DNA of 64,000 nucleotides from Parvularcula oceani (GTDB lineage: Bacteria; Pseudomonadota; Alphaproteobacteria; Caulobacterales; Parvularculaceae). The position numbers and the translations under genes were made by a program. Under the pieces are notes generated by a model, which made no database searches, had not been told where the DNA came from, and was given only the letters and a program-made list of their open reading frames with translations. This document shows positions 48,823 to 58,881 of the stretch, piece after piece. How positions within the stretch are numbered: the stretch's first letter is position 1; every line of letters begins with the position of its first letter. The stretch covers positions 35,865 to 99,864 of the forward strand of contig NZ_JPHU01000013.1 in assembly GCF_000733125.1 (NCBI RefSeq), written 5' to 3'.

Positions 48823-49829
48823 GCCGTCGCGCCCTTCAGCCGTTCGAGCGCGGCGAGAGCCCGCCCGTCATCCAGTCCCCCGGCGGCCTGCGCCGCGCCC
48901 TCTTTCAGGCTGCTCGCGCGCCCCGAGACGATCAGGCCCGCCGCCGCGTTGAGGAGGACCGCGTCGCGGAAGGCGCCGGGCTCGCCGCGCAGGAGGCGCA
49001 GCATAGCGGCCGCATTCTCTTCGGGCCCGCCGCCGCGCAGGGACCCCGCCTCGCGGCGCTGAAGCCCCGCCTCTTCGGGCGTGACGGCGAATTCCGTGAT
49101 CCCGCCGCCTTCCAGCGCGCAGACGAAGCTTTCGCCCGTCACCGTCAGCTCGTCGAGGCCGTCAGAGCCGTGCACGACGAAGGCGCGCTCGGACCCCGTC
49201 GCCCGAAGCGCCTCGGCGACGGGGCGCAGGAGCGCCTTGTCATAGACGCCGAGCACCTGCCGCTTCGCGCCTGCGGGGTTCGACAGCGGCCCGAGAAGGT
49301 TGAACAGCGTGCGGAAGCCGAGCCCCTTCCTGACCGGCGCCACATGCTTCATGCCAGGATGGTGGTTCGGCGCGAAGAGGAAGACGAGGCCCGTCTCGGC
49401 CAGGATCGTCTCGGCGCGCTCGGGAGGAATGTCGAGATTGACGCCCAGCGCGGAGAGCACATCCGAGCTGCCCGTCAGGCTGCTGACCGCCCTGTTGCCG
49501 TGCTTCGCGACCGGCACGCCGAGCCCGGCCAGGACGATGGCCGTCGCGGTCGAGACGTTGAGCGCGTCCTGCCCGCTGCCGCCCGTCCCGCAGGTGTCGA
49601 GCGTGCCCTCGGGGCTGGCGATCCGCAGCGCGGCGGCGCGCATCGCCTCGGCCGCGCCCGCGACCTCCCCGGGCGTCTCGCCGCGCACGCGCAGCGCGGT
49701 CAGGAAGGCGGCCGCGCGGAGCTCTTCGACCTCTCCGGCCAGAAGCTCGGCGAAGGCGGCACGCATCTCGTCCTGCGACAGCCTTTCGCCGTCGACGAGG
49801 CGCAAGAGGGCGGGCGCAAAGCCGGTCAC
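48819..49829 (-). CDS. trpD: Anthranilate phosphoribosyltransferase
   Basis: 336 aa. It transfers phosphoribose from PRPP to anthranilate. The PRPP/Mg motif [27 protein letters not shown], and the anthranilate-binding [14 protein letters not shown] are present. Length is normal; it is not fused to TrpG. It overlaps both trpG and trpC by 4 bases. Confidence 0.97.
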   Translation of the reverse strand: MTGFAPALLRLVDGERLSQDEMRAAFAELLAGEVEELRAAAFLTALRVRGETPGEVAGAAEAMRAAALRIASPEGTLDTCGTGGSGQDALNVSTATAIVLAGLGVPVAKHGNRAVSSLTGSSDVLSALGVNLDIPPERAETILAETGLVFLFAPNHHPGMKHVAPVRKGLGFRTLFNLLGPLSNPAGAKRQVLGVYDKALLRPVAEALRATGSERAFVVHGSDGLDELTVTGESFVCALEGGGITEFAVTPEEAGLQRREAGSLRGGGPEENAAAMLRLLRGEPGAFRDAVLLNAAAGLIVSGRASSLKEGAAQAAGGLDDGRALAALERLKGATA

Positions 49830-50416
49830 GCTGCCGCTCTTCCGGCCAGTGTGCGCAGGAAGTTCCGTATCATGACGTCGCCGCCCTCGCTGGCGATGCT
49901 TTCGGGATGGAACTGCACCCCGAAGACCGGGGCGCCGCGCACGCGGGCGGCCATCACCTCGCCGTCATCCTCGGCCCAGGCGGTGGCCTGGACCTGCGGC
50001 GGAACCGTCAGCTCGCGGATGGTCAGGGAATGGTAGCGGGTCGCGGTGAAGGGCGAGGGCAGGCCCTCGAACAATTGATCGCCCTCATGCCGGACGCGGC
50101 TCGTCTTTCCGTGCATCTGCCGCTCGGCGCGCACGACCTCGCCGCCATAAGCCTGTACGATGGCCTGGTGACCGAGGCACACGCCCAGAAGCGGCAGGCC
50201 CGCCTGCGCCGCCAGCGGAACGAGGTCCAGGCTGATGCCCGCCTCGTCGGGCGAGCAGGGGCCCGGCGAGATCACGATGGCGTCGGCGCCGGACCGCACG
50301 GCCTCTTCCGCCGTGATCGCGTCATTGCGGACCACGCGCACCTCTTGCCCCCGCCCGCCGATCAGATGGACGAGGTTCCAGGTGAAGCTGTCATAGTTGT
50401 CGATCAGAAGGATCAT
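49826..50416 (-). CDS. trpG: Anthranilate synthase glutamine amidotransferase subunit
   Basis: 196-aa class I glutamine amidotransferase; it passes ammonia to TrpE, which is not in the window. Catalytic Cys in LLGVCLGHQAI and His in VQFHPESIASEGG. It could also serve aminodeoxychorismate synthase (PabA). First gene of the trpGDC unit; a short gap of 80 bp separates it from the divergent yibQ-like gene. Confidence 0.95.
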   Translation of the reverse strand: MILLIDNYDSFTWNLVHLIGGRGQEVRVVRNDAITAEEAVRSGADAIVISPGPCSPDEAGISLDLVPLAAQAGLPLLGVCLGHQAIVQAYGGEVVRAERQMHGKTSRVRHEGDQLFEGLPSPFTATRYHSLTIRELTVPPQVQATAWAEDDGEVMAARVRGAPVFGVQFHPESIASEGGDVMIRNFLRTLAGRAAA

Positions 50417-50496
50417 GGAAATCTCCGGCGAATTCCCCTAACCGCTTCTTTCGGGCGGCATCAAGCGATGACAGGGCGGGTTGTGCTGAGGCAGAC

Positions 50497-51423
50497 ATGC
50501 TGACGGCTGGCGGGAAGTGGCGATGGCCGAGCCTGTTCGCGGCGGGCCTCGGGCTCGGGGTCGTGCTCGGCGTCGCCTTCGGCCTGCCCTCGGGCGGCGC
50601 CGCCGCGCCGGACATCCCGGCCGCCCTGCGGCAGGTGCCCGCGCGCATCGTCAGTGCGCTGCCGACACCGCAGGGCGAATCGGGCCTGCCTCTCTCCGCC
50701 CGCTTCGCGCCGCCGCTCAGCCGTGCGGGGCGGCCCCGCATCGCCATCGTGATCGACGATCTCGGCCTCGACTGGGGCGCGTTCAGCCAGGCCGAGGCCC
50801 TGCCCCCGCCCGTCACGCTCTCCTTCCTGCCCTATGGCGAGGATGCGCAGGCCATGCTGGAGGCCGTGGGGCCCGGCCACGAGATCATGCTGCACCTGCC
50901 CATGCAGCCGACCATCCGCGAGGAGGATGCCGGGCCGGGCATGCTGCGCACCGATCAGGGCCCGGCCGCGCTGTCGGCCGCGCTGGCCGGGAACCTCGAA
51001 AAGCTGCGCGGCTATGAGGGCGTGAACAATCATACGGGCTCTCTCTTCACCGCCGACCCCGAGGCGATGCGGGTCGTGCTCGAGGCGCTCGACCGGCGCG
51101 GGCTCTATTTCCTCGACAGCTTGACCACGCCGCGCCCCGTCGCGAAGGACCTCGCGGAGGAGGCGGGCTGGCGGGTGATCGAGCGGGACGTGTTCCTGGA
51201 CACCGACCGCAAGGCCGGCGCGCCTTACGTGAAGAAGCAGCTCGCACAGGCCGAGAAGATCGCGAAGATCCACGGGGCGGCGGTGGTGATCGGGCATCCC
51301 TACGAGGCGACGCTCGGCACGCTCGGGCCATGGCTCGTCACCGCCCAGGCGCGCGGCTTCGAGATCGTCGGCGTGAGCGACCTCCTGCCGCCCGCGCCGG
51401 TCGTGACCGCGGGCCTGCGCTGA
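50497..51423 (+). CDS. Divergent polysaccharide deacetylase (YibQ family)
   Basis: 308 aa. One membrane segment near residues 9-28 (LFAAGLGLGVVLGVAFGLP) anchors a periplasmic domain beginning near residue 83 with RIAIVIDDLGLDWGAF and IMLHLPMQPT. The metal-site motifs of NodB-type deacetylases are altered, hence divergent. The family is linked to cell-envelope and division proteins in Gram-negatives, but its reaction is not established. Confidence 0.87.
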   Translation: MLTAGGKWRWPSLFAAGLGLGVVLGVAFGLPSGGAAAPDIPAALRQVPARIVSALPTPQGESGLPLSARFAPPLSRAGRPRIAIVIDDLGLDWGAFSQAEALPPPVTLSFLPYGEDAQAMLEAVGPGHEIMLHLPMQPTIREEDAGPGMLRTDQGPAALSAALAGNLEKLRGYEGVNNHTGSLFTADPEAMRVVLEALDRRGLYFLDSLTTPRPVAKDLAEEAGWRVIERDVFLDTDRKAGAPYVKKQLAQAEKIAKIHGAAVVIGHPYEATLGTLGPWLVTAQARGFEIVGVSDLLPPAPVVTAGLR

Positions 51424-51463
51424 GAGGCTTTCGCGACCGGGCGGGGGCCGCTATCGAGCGGTC

Positions 51464-52156
51464 ATGACAGATGACGCCAAGAAGCGGGCGGCCGAGGCTG
51501 CCCTCGAAGAGGTCCGGGACGGCATGACCCTCGGCCTCGGCACGGGCTCGACGGCCGTGCATTTCGTCCGGCTGGTCGGCGAGCGGGGCTTCGATGTCCG
51601 CGGCGTGCCGAGTTCGGACGACACCGCCGCGCTTGCCCAGGAGGTCGGCATCGAACTCGCCGTGCCCGACGAGACGACCCGCATCGACCTGGCCGTGGAC
51701 GGCGCGGACGAGGTCGATCCTGACGGCCATCTCATCAAGGGCGGCGGCGGCGCGCTCCTGCGCGAGAAGATCGTCGCGCAGGCCGCAGAGCGCTTCGTCA
51801 TCATCGCCGATGCCTCCAAGCGCGTGACGCAGCTCGGCGCCTTCCCCCTGCCGGTCGAGATCGAGCGCTTCGGCTGGGGCCTGACCGTGCGGGCCCTGCG
51901 CGAGGCGCTGGCGGCGGCGGGACAGGAGGGGGCGGAGCTGACCCTGCGCCCGGCAAAGGGCGGATCGGGCTTCGCGCTGACCGATGGCGGCAATTACATC
52001 GTGGACGCACGGCTCGGGCGCATCCACGACCCTGCCGCGCTTGACGCCGCCCTGACCATGGTGCCGGGCGTCGTCACCACGGGACTCTTCATCGGTCTTG
52101 CGGACCGCATCATTTACGGCACCGAAACGGGTACGGAGAATCAGGATGTACGATAG
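51464..52156 (+). CDS. rpiA: Ribose-5-phosphate isomerase A
   Basis: 230 aa. Interconverts ribose-5-phosphate and ribulose-5-phosphate. [12 protein letters not shown] binds phosphate; the catalytic Asp and Lys are in AVDGADEVD and [12 protein letters not shown]. Its last codons overlap the bioB start by 11 bases, an unusual functional pairing. Confidence 0.95.
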   Translation: MTDDAKKRAAEAALEEVRDGMTLGLGTGSTAVHFVRLVGERGFDVRGVPSSDDTAALAQEVGIELAVPDETTRIDLAVDGADEVDPDGHLIKGGGGALLREKIVAQAAERFVIIADASKRVTQLGAFPLPVEIERFGWGLTVRALREALAAAGQEGAELTLRPAKGGSGFALTDGGNYIVDARLGRIHDPAALDAALTMVPGVVTTGLFIGLADRIIYGTETGTENQDVR

Positions 52157-53132
52157 CTTCCCGGAAGCTCCCGAGGCCCCCGCGCCCGAACTGCGCCATG
52201 ACTGGAGCCGCGAGGAGGTCGAGGCGCTGCTCGACCTGCCCTTCATGGAGCTCGTCTTCCGCGCCGCCGAGGTGCACAGGCGCCATTTCGACCCTTCCGA
52301 GCTGCAGATGAGCCAGCTCCTCTCGATCAAGACCGGCGGCTGCGCCGAGGATTGCGGCTATTGCAGCCAGTCGGCCCATTGGGAGACGGGGCTGAAGGCC
52401 TCCAAGCTCATGCCCACTTGCGAGGTGGTCGAGGCTGCGAAGCGCGCCAAGGAGGGCGGGGCGCAGCGCTACTGCATGGGCGCGGCCTGGCGGGAGCTCA
52501 AGGACCGCGATGTCGACCGGATCTGCGAGATCGTCTCGGAGGTGAAATCGCTCGGCCTCGAGACCTGCATGACCCTCGGCATGCTGACCGGGCCGCAGGC
52601 GCAGGCGCTCAAAGAAGCCGGCCTCGACTATTACAACCACAATATCGACACCTCGCCCGACTATTACGGCGAGATCATCACGACCCGGACCTTCCAGGAC
52701 CGGCTCGACACGATCAGGACCGTGCGCGAGGCGGGCATGTCGGTCTGTTCGGGCGGGATCCTGGGCATGGGCGAGGGGCGCCGCGACCGCGCAGGGATGA
52801 TCCACGCCCTCGCGACCATGGAGGAGCATCCGGGCTCCGTGCCGATCAACGCGCTGATCCCGGTCGAGGGCACGCCGCTTTCGGGCTCGGCGCGCATCGA
52901 CAGCTTCGAGTTCATCCGCACGGTCGCCGCCGCGCGCATCACCATGCCCAAATCCGTGGTGCGCCTGTCGGCGGGCCGAGACGACATGACCGACGAGTGC
53001 CAGGCGCTCTGCTTCCTCGCCGGCGCGAACTCGATCTTCGTCGGCGAAGTCCTCCTGACCAAGGACAATCCCGAGCGCTCGGCCGATGACCGCCTGCTCG
53101 AAAGGCTGGACCTGCGCCCGATGAGCGCCTGA
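52146..53132 (+). CDS. bioB: Biotin synthase
   Basis: 328-aa radical SAM enzyme that inserts sulfur into dethiobiotin. The 4Fe-4S cysteines are C66, C70 and C73 ([13 protein letters not shown]); [16 protein letters not shown] and [13 protein letters not shown] follow. No other bio gene is near. ATG 52146, which lies within the rpiA end, follows AGGA closely; the overlap suggests coupling. Confidence 0.97.
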   Translation: MYDSFPEAPEAPAPELRHDWSREEVEALLDLPFMELVFRAAEVHRRHFDPSELQMSQLLSIKTGGCAEDCGYCSQSAHWETGLKASKLMPTCEVVEAAKRAKEGGAQRYCMGAAWRELKDRDVDRICEIVSEVKSLGLETCMTLGMLTGPQAQALKEAGLDYYNHNIDTSPDYYGEIITTRTFQDRLDTIRTVREAGMSVCSGGILGMGEGRRDRAGMIHALATMEEHPGSVPINALIPVEGTPLSGSARIDSFEFIRTVAAARITMPKSVVRLSAGRDDMTDECQALCFLAGANSIFVGEVLLTKDNPERSADDRLLERLDLRPMSA

Positions 53133-53141
53133 GGAGGGGGC

Positions 53142-53678
53142 ATGGCCGACAAGGACGAAGACACGCCCTACGAGCAGCTTTGCCGCGCGGTGCGCGATTA
53201 CGGCGAGGCGGCGATGGAGAACCTCCTGCGCTGCCGCGCCTTCGGCCGCGCGGTGATGGAGGGGCTGCCCGGCTGGCTCGGCGTCTCCGCATCCTGCGTC
53301 TCGGCCGTGCCCGCCAAGGGCCCCTTCGATCCGGCCAAGGATTACGGCGACGGCGCGTTCAGCTTCGATCCGGACAAGGTCATCCGGCTCGAGCCGATCA
53401 CCTTCGGCGTCTGCGTCATCGTGCCCAATGCCGAGGATTCGGGCTCCTTGTGGCTGCGCACGGGCGTCAGGCTCGAGATCACGGGCTCGACCTTCGACGT
53501 CTTCGTCGCGAACCAGCCCCTCCTGCGCGTGCCGCTCGAATTCGAGGGCGAGCTCGACCCCGTCTTCGAGACGATCCACCGCGAGCTGATGGCCGTCTTC
53601 CGGATGGAGCTCGCCGCCTATAACGACGAGCGCTACAAGGGCGGCATCGGCTTCATGCCGCAGCGCCCGGGGTTCTAA
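53142..53678 (+). CDS. Conserved hypothetical protein
   Basis: 178 aa, not recognised as a named family. No signal peptide, membrane segment or catalytic motif is evident. It has an amphipathic helical N-terminus (YEQLCRAVRDYGEAAMENLLRC), a central beta-rich part (RLEPITFGVCVIVPNAEDSGSLWLRTGVRLEI) and an acidic helical end. GAGG precedes ATG 53142, which lies 9 bp after bioB, so it is co-transcribed with rpiA-bioB. A soluble housekeeping accessory protein is most likely; nothing more can be said. Confidence 0.75.
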   Translation: MADKDEDTPYEQLCRAVRDYGEAAMENLLRCRAFGRAVMEGLPGWLGVSASCVSAVPAKGPFDPAKDYGDGAFSFDPDKVIRLEPITFGVCVIVPNAEDSGSLWLRTGVRLEITGSTFDVFVANQPLLRVPLEFEGELDPVFETIHRELMAVFRMELAAYNDERYKGGIGFMPQRPGF

Positions 53679-53727
53679 GAGCGCGCCCGGCCTGCCATAT
53701 GGGCGCCTCTTCTTGCAGGAGCCGCTC

Positions 53728-55086
53728 ATGAGTTTCGACTACGACCTGTTCGTCATCGGTGCCGGATCGGGCGGCGTTCGCGCCGCGCGGATGAGCGCGC
53801 AGATGGGCGCCCGCGTCGCCATCGCCGAAAGCTCGCGCGTGGGCGGCACCTGCGTCATCCGCGGCTGCGTGCCCAAGAAGCTCTTCGTCTACGCCTCGGA
53901 ATTCTCGCACGCCTTCGAGGACGCCAAGGGCTATGGCTGGACGGCCGACAATGTCCGCTTCGACTGGAACACGCTGCGGGACAACAAGGACGCAGAGATC
54001 GACCGGCTGAACGGGATCTACAAGCGCATCCTGAAATCGAACGACGTGACGCTGTTCGAGACGCGCGCGGTGCTCAAAGACGCGAATACCGTCCATCTCG
54101 TCGACGAGGGGCGGGACGTGACGGCCGAGAAGATCCTGATCGCCGTCGGCGGAGAGCCGATCCGGGACGAGAGCATTGAGGGCCACGAGATCGGCATCGT
54201 CTCGGACGACGCCTTCGACCTGCCCGAGCTGCCAAGGCGCGCGGTAATCGCGGGCGGCGGCTATATCGCGGTCGAATTCGCCTTCATCCTTCAGGGCCTC
54301 GGCGTCGAGACCACGCTCGTCTATCGCGGCGAGCGCCTGCTGCGCGCCTTCGACAGAGAGGTCGGCGAATTCGTCGAGAACGCGCTGCGCGAGGCGGGGG
54401 TCCGCTACATCAACAATTGCGTCTTCACCAAGATCGAGGAGGCGGGGGACGTAAAACGCGTGCATCTCCTCGATGGGTCCGAGATCGAAACGGATCTCGT
54501 CTTCTGGGCCATCGGCCGGCGGCCCGCGACGGGCGGGCTCGGCCTCGAGCGCCTCGGCGTCGAGACCGACCGCTATGGCGCGGTGACGGTGGACGAGCAC
54601 AGCCAGACCAGCGTGCCCTCGGTCTTCGCCATCGGCGACGTGACCAACCGGGTGAATTTGACGCCGGTCGCGATCCGCGAGGGCGCGGCCTTCGCCCAGA
54701 CCCAGTTCGGCGGCACGCCGAGCCGGATGGATTACCGCTTCATTCCCAAGGCCGTGTTCAGCCAGCCGCCCGTCGGCTCGGTCGGCTATACCGAGGAAGA
54801 GGCCAAGGCGACCCACGAGATCGACGTCTATGAGACCGACTTCCGCCCGATGAAGAACACGCTGTCGGGCAGCTCCGAGCGCATGATGATGAAGCTGATC
54901 GTAGACCGGAAGACCGATTACGTTCTCGGCTGCCACATCGTGGGCGAGGCCGCGCCGGAGGTGATCCAGGCCCTCGCCATCCCGATCAAGCACGGCATCA
55001 AGAAGGCCGATTTCGACTCCACCTGCGCCCTGCACCCCACGGCCGCCGAGGAGTTGGTCACGATGACGGCGAAGCGGGAAGCCTGA
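53728..55086 (+). CDS. gor: Glutathione-disulfide reductase
   Basis: 452-aa FAD/NADPH flavoprotein that regenerates reduced glutathione. FAD motif GAGSGG (11-16), redox disulfide C42/C47 in GGTCVIRGCVPKK, NADPH-domain motif AGGGYIAVEFA, and the C-terminal catalytic His in ALHPTAAEEL. The RGCVPKK form favours glutathione over dihydrolipoamide. It starts 49 bp after the hypothetical gene. Confidence 0.96.
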   Translation: MSFDYDLFVIGAGSGGVRAARMSAQMGARVAIAESSRVGGTCVIRGCVPKKLFVYASEFSHAFEDAKGYGWTADNVRFDWNTLRDNKDAEIDRLNGIYKRILKSNDVTLFETRAVLKDANTVHLVDEGRDVTAEKILIAVGGEPIRDESIEGHEIGIVSDDAFDLPELPRRAVIAGGGYIAVEFAFILQGLGVETTLVYRGERLLRAFDREVGEFVENALREAGVRYINNCVFTKIEEAGDVKRVHLLDGSEIETDLVFWAIGRRPATGGLGLERLGVETDRYGAVTVDEHSQTSVPSVFAIGDVTNRVNLTPVAIREGAAFAQTQFGGTPSRMDYRFIPKAVFSQPPVGSVGYTEEEAKATHEIDVYETDFRPMKNTLSGSSERMMMKLIVDRKTDYVLGCHIVGEAAPEVIQALAIPIKHGIKKADFDSTCALHPTAAEELVTMTAKREA

Positions 55087-55095
55087 CTAGGTTTT

Positions 55096-55122
55096 CCCGC
55101 TGAGCGGCGCCGCGCCAGCGGG
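55096..55122. terminator. Inverted repeat between gor and the convergent gntP
   Basis: CCCGCTG (55096-55102) and CAGCGGG (55116-55122) with a GC-rich centre. No T-run follows on either strand, so a role in termination is only suggested by the position 10 bp after the gor stop. Confidence 0.35.
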
Positions 55123-55163
55123 GACGCCGGGATGCGAAGCGGCCCGTCGCCGGAGGCGTCAGC

Positions 55164-56501
55164 TCAAAAGATCACAAACAACCCGATCGCCACGACGAGC
55201 CCGATCAGCGGCACGACGACCGTCAGCGCGCCGAGGGCCGGATAGGCCGCGGCGTGGGTTTCGCCGCAGATGGCGCGGATGGTGGTCACGACATAGCCGT
55301 TATGGGGCAGGCTATCGAGCGCGCCCGAGGCGATGGCGACCGTGCGGTGGAACTCCGACGGATCGACGCCCGCCTCGATATAGCCGGGCGCGATCAGGGG
55401 CAGGGCGATGGTCTGTCCGCCGGAGGCCGAGCCCGTCAGCGCCGCGATCACCGTCACCGCGATGGCCGCGCCGATCAGCGGGTCGCCGGGCAGGGTCTCG
55501 AGCGCCGAGAGAGCGGAGAGGAAGGCGGGGCTGAGCTTCGCGACCGAGCCGAAGCCGACCACCGCGCAGGTGTTGACGATGGCGATCACCGCGCCCGTCG
55601 CGCCGATGGACAGGGCGGGCGCAAGAGCGGGCAGATCGCGGATCGCGAGCAGGCTCGCCGCGACGCAGCCCGCGCCGAGCGCGACGACGAGGCCCCATTT
55701 GCCCAAGCCCTCTCCTGACAGCCCGATCCAGCCCGGCTCCTGGGTCAGAAGGAAGACGCCGAGAACCACGACGAGCGGCAGGAGGCTCAGCCACCAGGCG
55801 GGCAGGGCGTCATGCTCCCGCCTCTCGTCGTCCTCGCGCGCCTCGAAGCGTTCGCCGCGCGCCTTCGCCTTCCGCATCATGCGCGAGAGCCAGAAAAAGC
55901 CGATCGCCGCCATCAGGACGGCGACGGGCAGGCTGACCTGCCATCCGGCCCAGGCCTTGGTGCCCAGATATTGCTGCGGGATGATGTTCTGGATTTCGGG
56001 AGAGCCGGCGGTGGTCATGGTGAAGGTGACCGAGCCGAAGGCGAGGCAGGCGGGGATGAAGCGGCGCGGCATGTCCGCGCGGCGGAAGAGGCTGAGCGCC
56101 ATCGGATAGACCGCGAAGGCGACGATGAAGACCGAGACCCCGCCATAGGTCAGCACCGCGCAGGCGAGCACCACGGCGAAGGCGGCATAGCGCGGCCCGA
56201 GGGCGCCGGTGATCGCCAGCGCCACCGAATCGGCGGCGCCGGTGCGCGCCATGATCTCGCCGAAGACGGCGCCGAGCAGGAACATCGGAAACCAGTCGGC
56301 GAAGAAGCTCGTGAAGCCTGCCATATAGGCCGTCGCGAAATCCGGCGCCTCGCTTTGTGCCAGCGGGGGCAGCCAGGCGACCCCTGCGGTGGCGGCGACG
56401 AGGGCGGCGGAGACCACGGCGGCGACGACGATGTTCACGCCCCTGACGGTGAGCAGGATCAGGAGGGCGAGCCCGCCCACGAGCCCCAGCGCACTGACCA
56501 T
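55164..56501 (-). CDS. GntP-family permease
   Basis: 445-aa polytopic protein with about 12 hydrophobic segments, of the gluconate:H+ symporter (GntP/citrate-like) family. GSASGGQTIALPL and ALDSLPHNGYVVTTI near the C-terminus, and AFGSVTFTMTTAGSPEIQN in the middle, are family-typical. Substrate may be gluconate or another small organic acid; no catabolic gene adjoins it. ATG 56501 is chosen because it opens the first membrane segment. Confidence 0.87.
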   Translation of the reverse strand: MVSALGLVGGLALLILLTVRGVNIVVAAVVSAALVAATAGVAWLPPLAQSEAPDFATAYMAGFTSFFADWFPMFLLGAVFGEIMARTGAADSVALAITGALGPRYAAFAVVLACAVLTYGGVSVFIVAFAVYPMALSLFRRADMPRRFIPACLAFGSVTFTMTTAGSPEIQNIIPQQYLGTKAWAGWQVSLPVAVLMAAIGFFWLSRMMRKAKARGERFEAREDDERREHDALPAWWLSLLPLVVVLGVFLLTQEPGWIGLSGEGLGKWGLVVALGAGCVAASLLAIRDLPALAPALSIGATGAVIAIVNTCAVVGFGSVAKLSPAFLSALSALETLPGDPLIGAAIAVTVIAALTGSASGGQTIALPLIAPGYIEAGVDPSEFHRTVAIASGALDSLPHNGYVVTTIRAICGETHAAAYPALGALTVVVPLIGLVVAIGLFVIF

Positions 56502-56632
56502 GACGACCTCTTTTCCTGCCCGGAACGAATTATGGCCGCTGTTCGGGGGCGGGATCAACGCCAGCCGCTTCGGCGTTGCCGCCCGGGCATGGCGTCGCTA
56601 CACCGCCCGGAACCCGCCAGTCCGGAGCCTGC

Positions 56633-57397
56633 ATGACGACGCAAGAAGACGTTTTCCTCCGCGAGGTCGACGAGGAGCTCAATCAGGACCGCCAGCTCGC
56701 CTTCTTCCGGCGCTACGGTCCCATTCTGGGCGGCCTCGCCCTCGTCGCCGTGATCGCGGTCGGGGTGATCGAGCTGATGCGCGGCCAGGCGGGGCGCGAG
56801 GCGGCGGAAGCGTCCGTGGCCTATCAGCAGGCGCTGGACGAAGGCGCCGGGCCGGACGCGCTGATGCAATATGCAAGCGCCGTCGATGGCGGCTACGAAG
56901 CGCTCGCCATCCTGCGCGCGGCCGGAGCGCTCGCCGCGCAGGGGCAGGCGGCGGATGCGGTCGCGGCCTATGCGCTGGTCTATGACAATGCGGACCTGCC
57001 CGCCTCGCTGCGCGACCTTGCCCGGCTGCGCGCGGGCTATCTCGCGCTCGACCAGGACGGCGCGGCGGCCGACGACATCGTGTCCGGCATCGAGACCGAG
57101 GCCTTCGCGCCCAATGCTCTGGAAATCCGCGGTCTCTCCGCGCTGAACCGCGGCGATTACGGCAGCGCCGCCGCCGCCTTCGCCCAGCTGCGCGAGGAGG
57201 GCACCTCCGCCGCCGCCGGCCGCGCGACGCTGTTCCTCGGCCTCGCCGAGGCGGGCAGCGCGGGCGTGCCGCTCGAAGCGAGCCAGCAGGAAGAGAACTT
57301 CATCGACATGTTCGGCCGCCGTCTCGAAGAAGCCGGCGTGGGCGTCGGCGGCGCGGCGCCGGCGGAGGAACCGGCGGCAGACACGCCGGACGAGTGA
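56633..57397 (+). CDS. YfgM-like membrane-anchored TPR protein
   Basis: 254 aa. A cytoplasmic N-terminus (EDVFLREVDEELNQDRQLAFFRRYG), one membrane segment (about residues 29-45) and a periplasmic TPR-like region match the YfgM/ancillary SecYEG family. Directly followed by bamB (84 bp), as in many Proteobacteria, where both act in outer-membrane protein export. The C-terminal tail is Ala/Glu-rich. Confidence 0.87.
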   Translation: MTTQEDVFLREVDEELNQDRQLAFFRRYGPILGGLALVAVIAVGVIELMRGQAGREAAEASVAYQQALDEGAGPDALMQYASAVDGGYEALAILRAAGALAAQGQAADAVAAYALVYDNADLPASLRDLARLRAGYLALDQDGAAADDIVSGIETEAFAPNALEIRGLSALNRGDYGSAAAAFAQLREEGTSAAAGRATLFLGLAEAGSAGVPLEASQQEENFIDMFGRRLEEAGVGVGGAAPAEEPAADTPDE

Positions 57398-57481
57398 CGC
57401 GGCCCGGCTTAACAAGCCCTCAGATGCAGCCGGCCGTCCGGGCGGCTAAGACACGCGCCAGACCAAGGGGCGAATTGGATC

Positions 57482-58879
57482 ATGACGAACGACGCTCAGC
57501 TTCTGCGCAGCGCCGGCGGCCTCGCCGCCCTGCTTCTCCTGTCGGCCTGCGCGAGCGGGCCCTTCGGCCTCTGGGGCGGCAATGACGACGCGACGGAGAT
57601 CCAGGAGGACGACGACCGCGTCGCGGTCCTGGCGCTCGACCGCACGCTCGAGCCCGACCCCGCCTATGTCGGCCTGCCGGTGAACATTCCTCCCGCCTTC
57701 TCCAATCCCGACTGGACGCAGCCGGGCGGCGAGGCGGATCACACCATGCATCACCTGTCCGCGCCGGGAAGCTTCTCGCTCGCCTGGGACGCGGATATCG
57801 GCGAAGGCGGCTCGCGCCGCTCCCCGCTGACCGCGCCGCCCGTCGTCGCGAATGGCCGGGTCTTCACGCTCGACAATGTCGCCCGCGTCACGGCCTTCGC
57901 CGAGGACAGCGGCGAGCGCGTCTGGTCGCGGGAGATGACGCCCGATGTCAGCGAGGAGGGCCGGAAGTTCTGGCAGATCACCGGCAAGGTGAAGCCCGAG
58001 CAGCTCGGCTTCGGCGGCGGCCTCGCCCTCGATGGGGGCCGGGTCTTCATGACCACCGGCTTCGGCTTCGCCGCCGCGCTCGACCAGGCGACGGGCGAGA
58101 TGCTGTGGCAGGCCGACCTGCCCTCGCCGGTCCGCAACCCGCCGACCGCGGCCGAAGGGCTGGTCTATGTCGTCACCACCTCGAACCAGGTGCTCGCGCT
58201 CGACCAGGAGACCGGCGACACGGTGTGGACCTATGAGAGCTTCGAGGAAAGCGCGCGCTTCCTCTCCTCGGCTTCTCCCGCGGTGCAGGGCGGCACGGTG
58301 GTCGTGCCCTTCTCCTCCGGCGAGGTCGTGGCGCTGAGCGCCGAGACCGGGCGCCTCCTGTGGAACGCCACCGTTTCGCGCGCCTCGCGCATGAATGCCC
58401 TCGCCGACCTCAACGACATCGCGGGCAGCCCGGTGGTGGATCGCGGCGCGGTCTTCGCGATCAGCCATTCGGGCCAGCTCAGCGCGATCGACCTGCGCAC
58501 CGGGCGCGAGGTCTGGGAAGTGCCGGTCGGCGGCCTGAATACGCCCTGGATCTCGGGCAACACGCTCTTCCTCGTCACCACCGAAGGCGAGCTCGTCGCG
58601 CTCGCCCGCGACGATGGCGGCGTGCGCTGGGTTCGCGAGCTCGACAGCTACGAGAACATGAAGAAGCGCAAGGACCCCATCACCTGGTCGGGTCCCGTGC
58701 TCGCGGGCGGCAATCTCATCCTCGTCTCCTCGCGCGGGCGGGCCCTCCTCGCCTCGCCGCAGGACGGCTCAACCGTGGCGGAGTTCGAGATCGAGGAAGG
58801 CGGCACCATCCCCCCCGTGGTCGCGGGCGGCACGCTCTATCTCCTCAACGACGAAGGCGAGCTTCTCGCCTATCGCTGA
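57482..58879 (+). CDS. bamB: Outer-membrane assembly lipoprotein BamB
   Basis: 465 aa. Lipoprotein signal with lipobox LLSAC (near residue 22), then eight-bladed PQQ-type propeller repeats, for example ALDQATGEMLWQADLPSPVR, ALDQETGDTVWTYE and AIDLRTGREVWEVPVGG. BamB is the scaffold lipoprotein of the BAM complex. In many genomes der (engA) follows; here envZ, in the opposite direction, ends 3 bp away. The neighbouring outer-membrane barrels (autotransporter, 39593 product) would be its clients. Confidence 0.93.
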   Translation: MTNDAQLLRSAGGLAALLLLSACASGPFGLWGGNDDATEIQEDDDRVAVLALDRTLEPDPAYVGLPVNIPPAFSNPDWTQPGGEADHTMHHLSAPGSFSLAWDADIGEGGSRRSPLTAPPVVANGRVFTLDNVARVTAFAEDSGERVWSREMTPDVSEEGRKFWQITGKVKPEQLGFGGGLALDGGRVFMTTGFGFAAALDQATGEMLWQADLPSPVRNPPTAAEGLVYVVTTSNQVLALDQETGDTVWTYESFEESARFLSSASPAVQGGTVVVPFSSGEVVALSAETGRLLWNATVSRASRMNALADLNDIAGSPVVDRGAVFAISHSGQLSAIDLRTGREVWEVPVGGLNTPWISGNTLFLVTTEGELVALARDDGGVRWVRELDSYENMKKRKDPITWSGPVLAGGNLILVSSRGRALLASPQDGSTVAEFEIEEGGTIPPVVAGGTLYLLNDEGELLAYR

Positions 58880-58881
58880 TC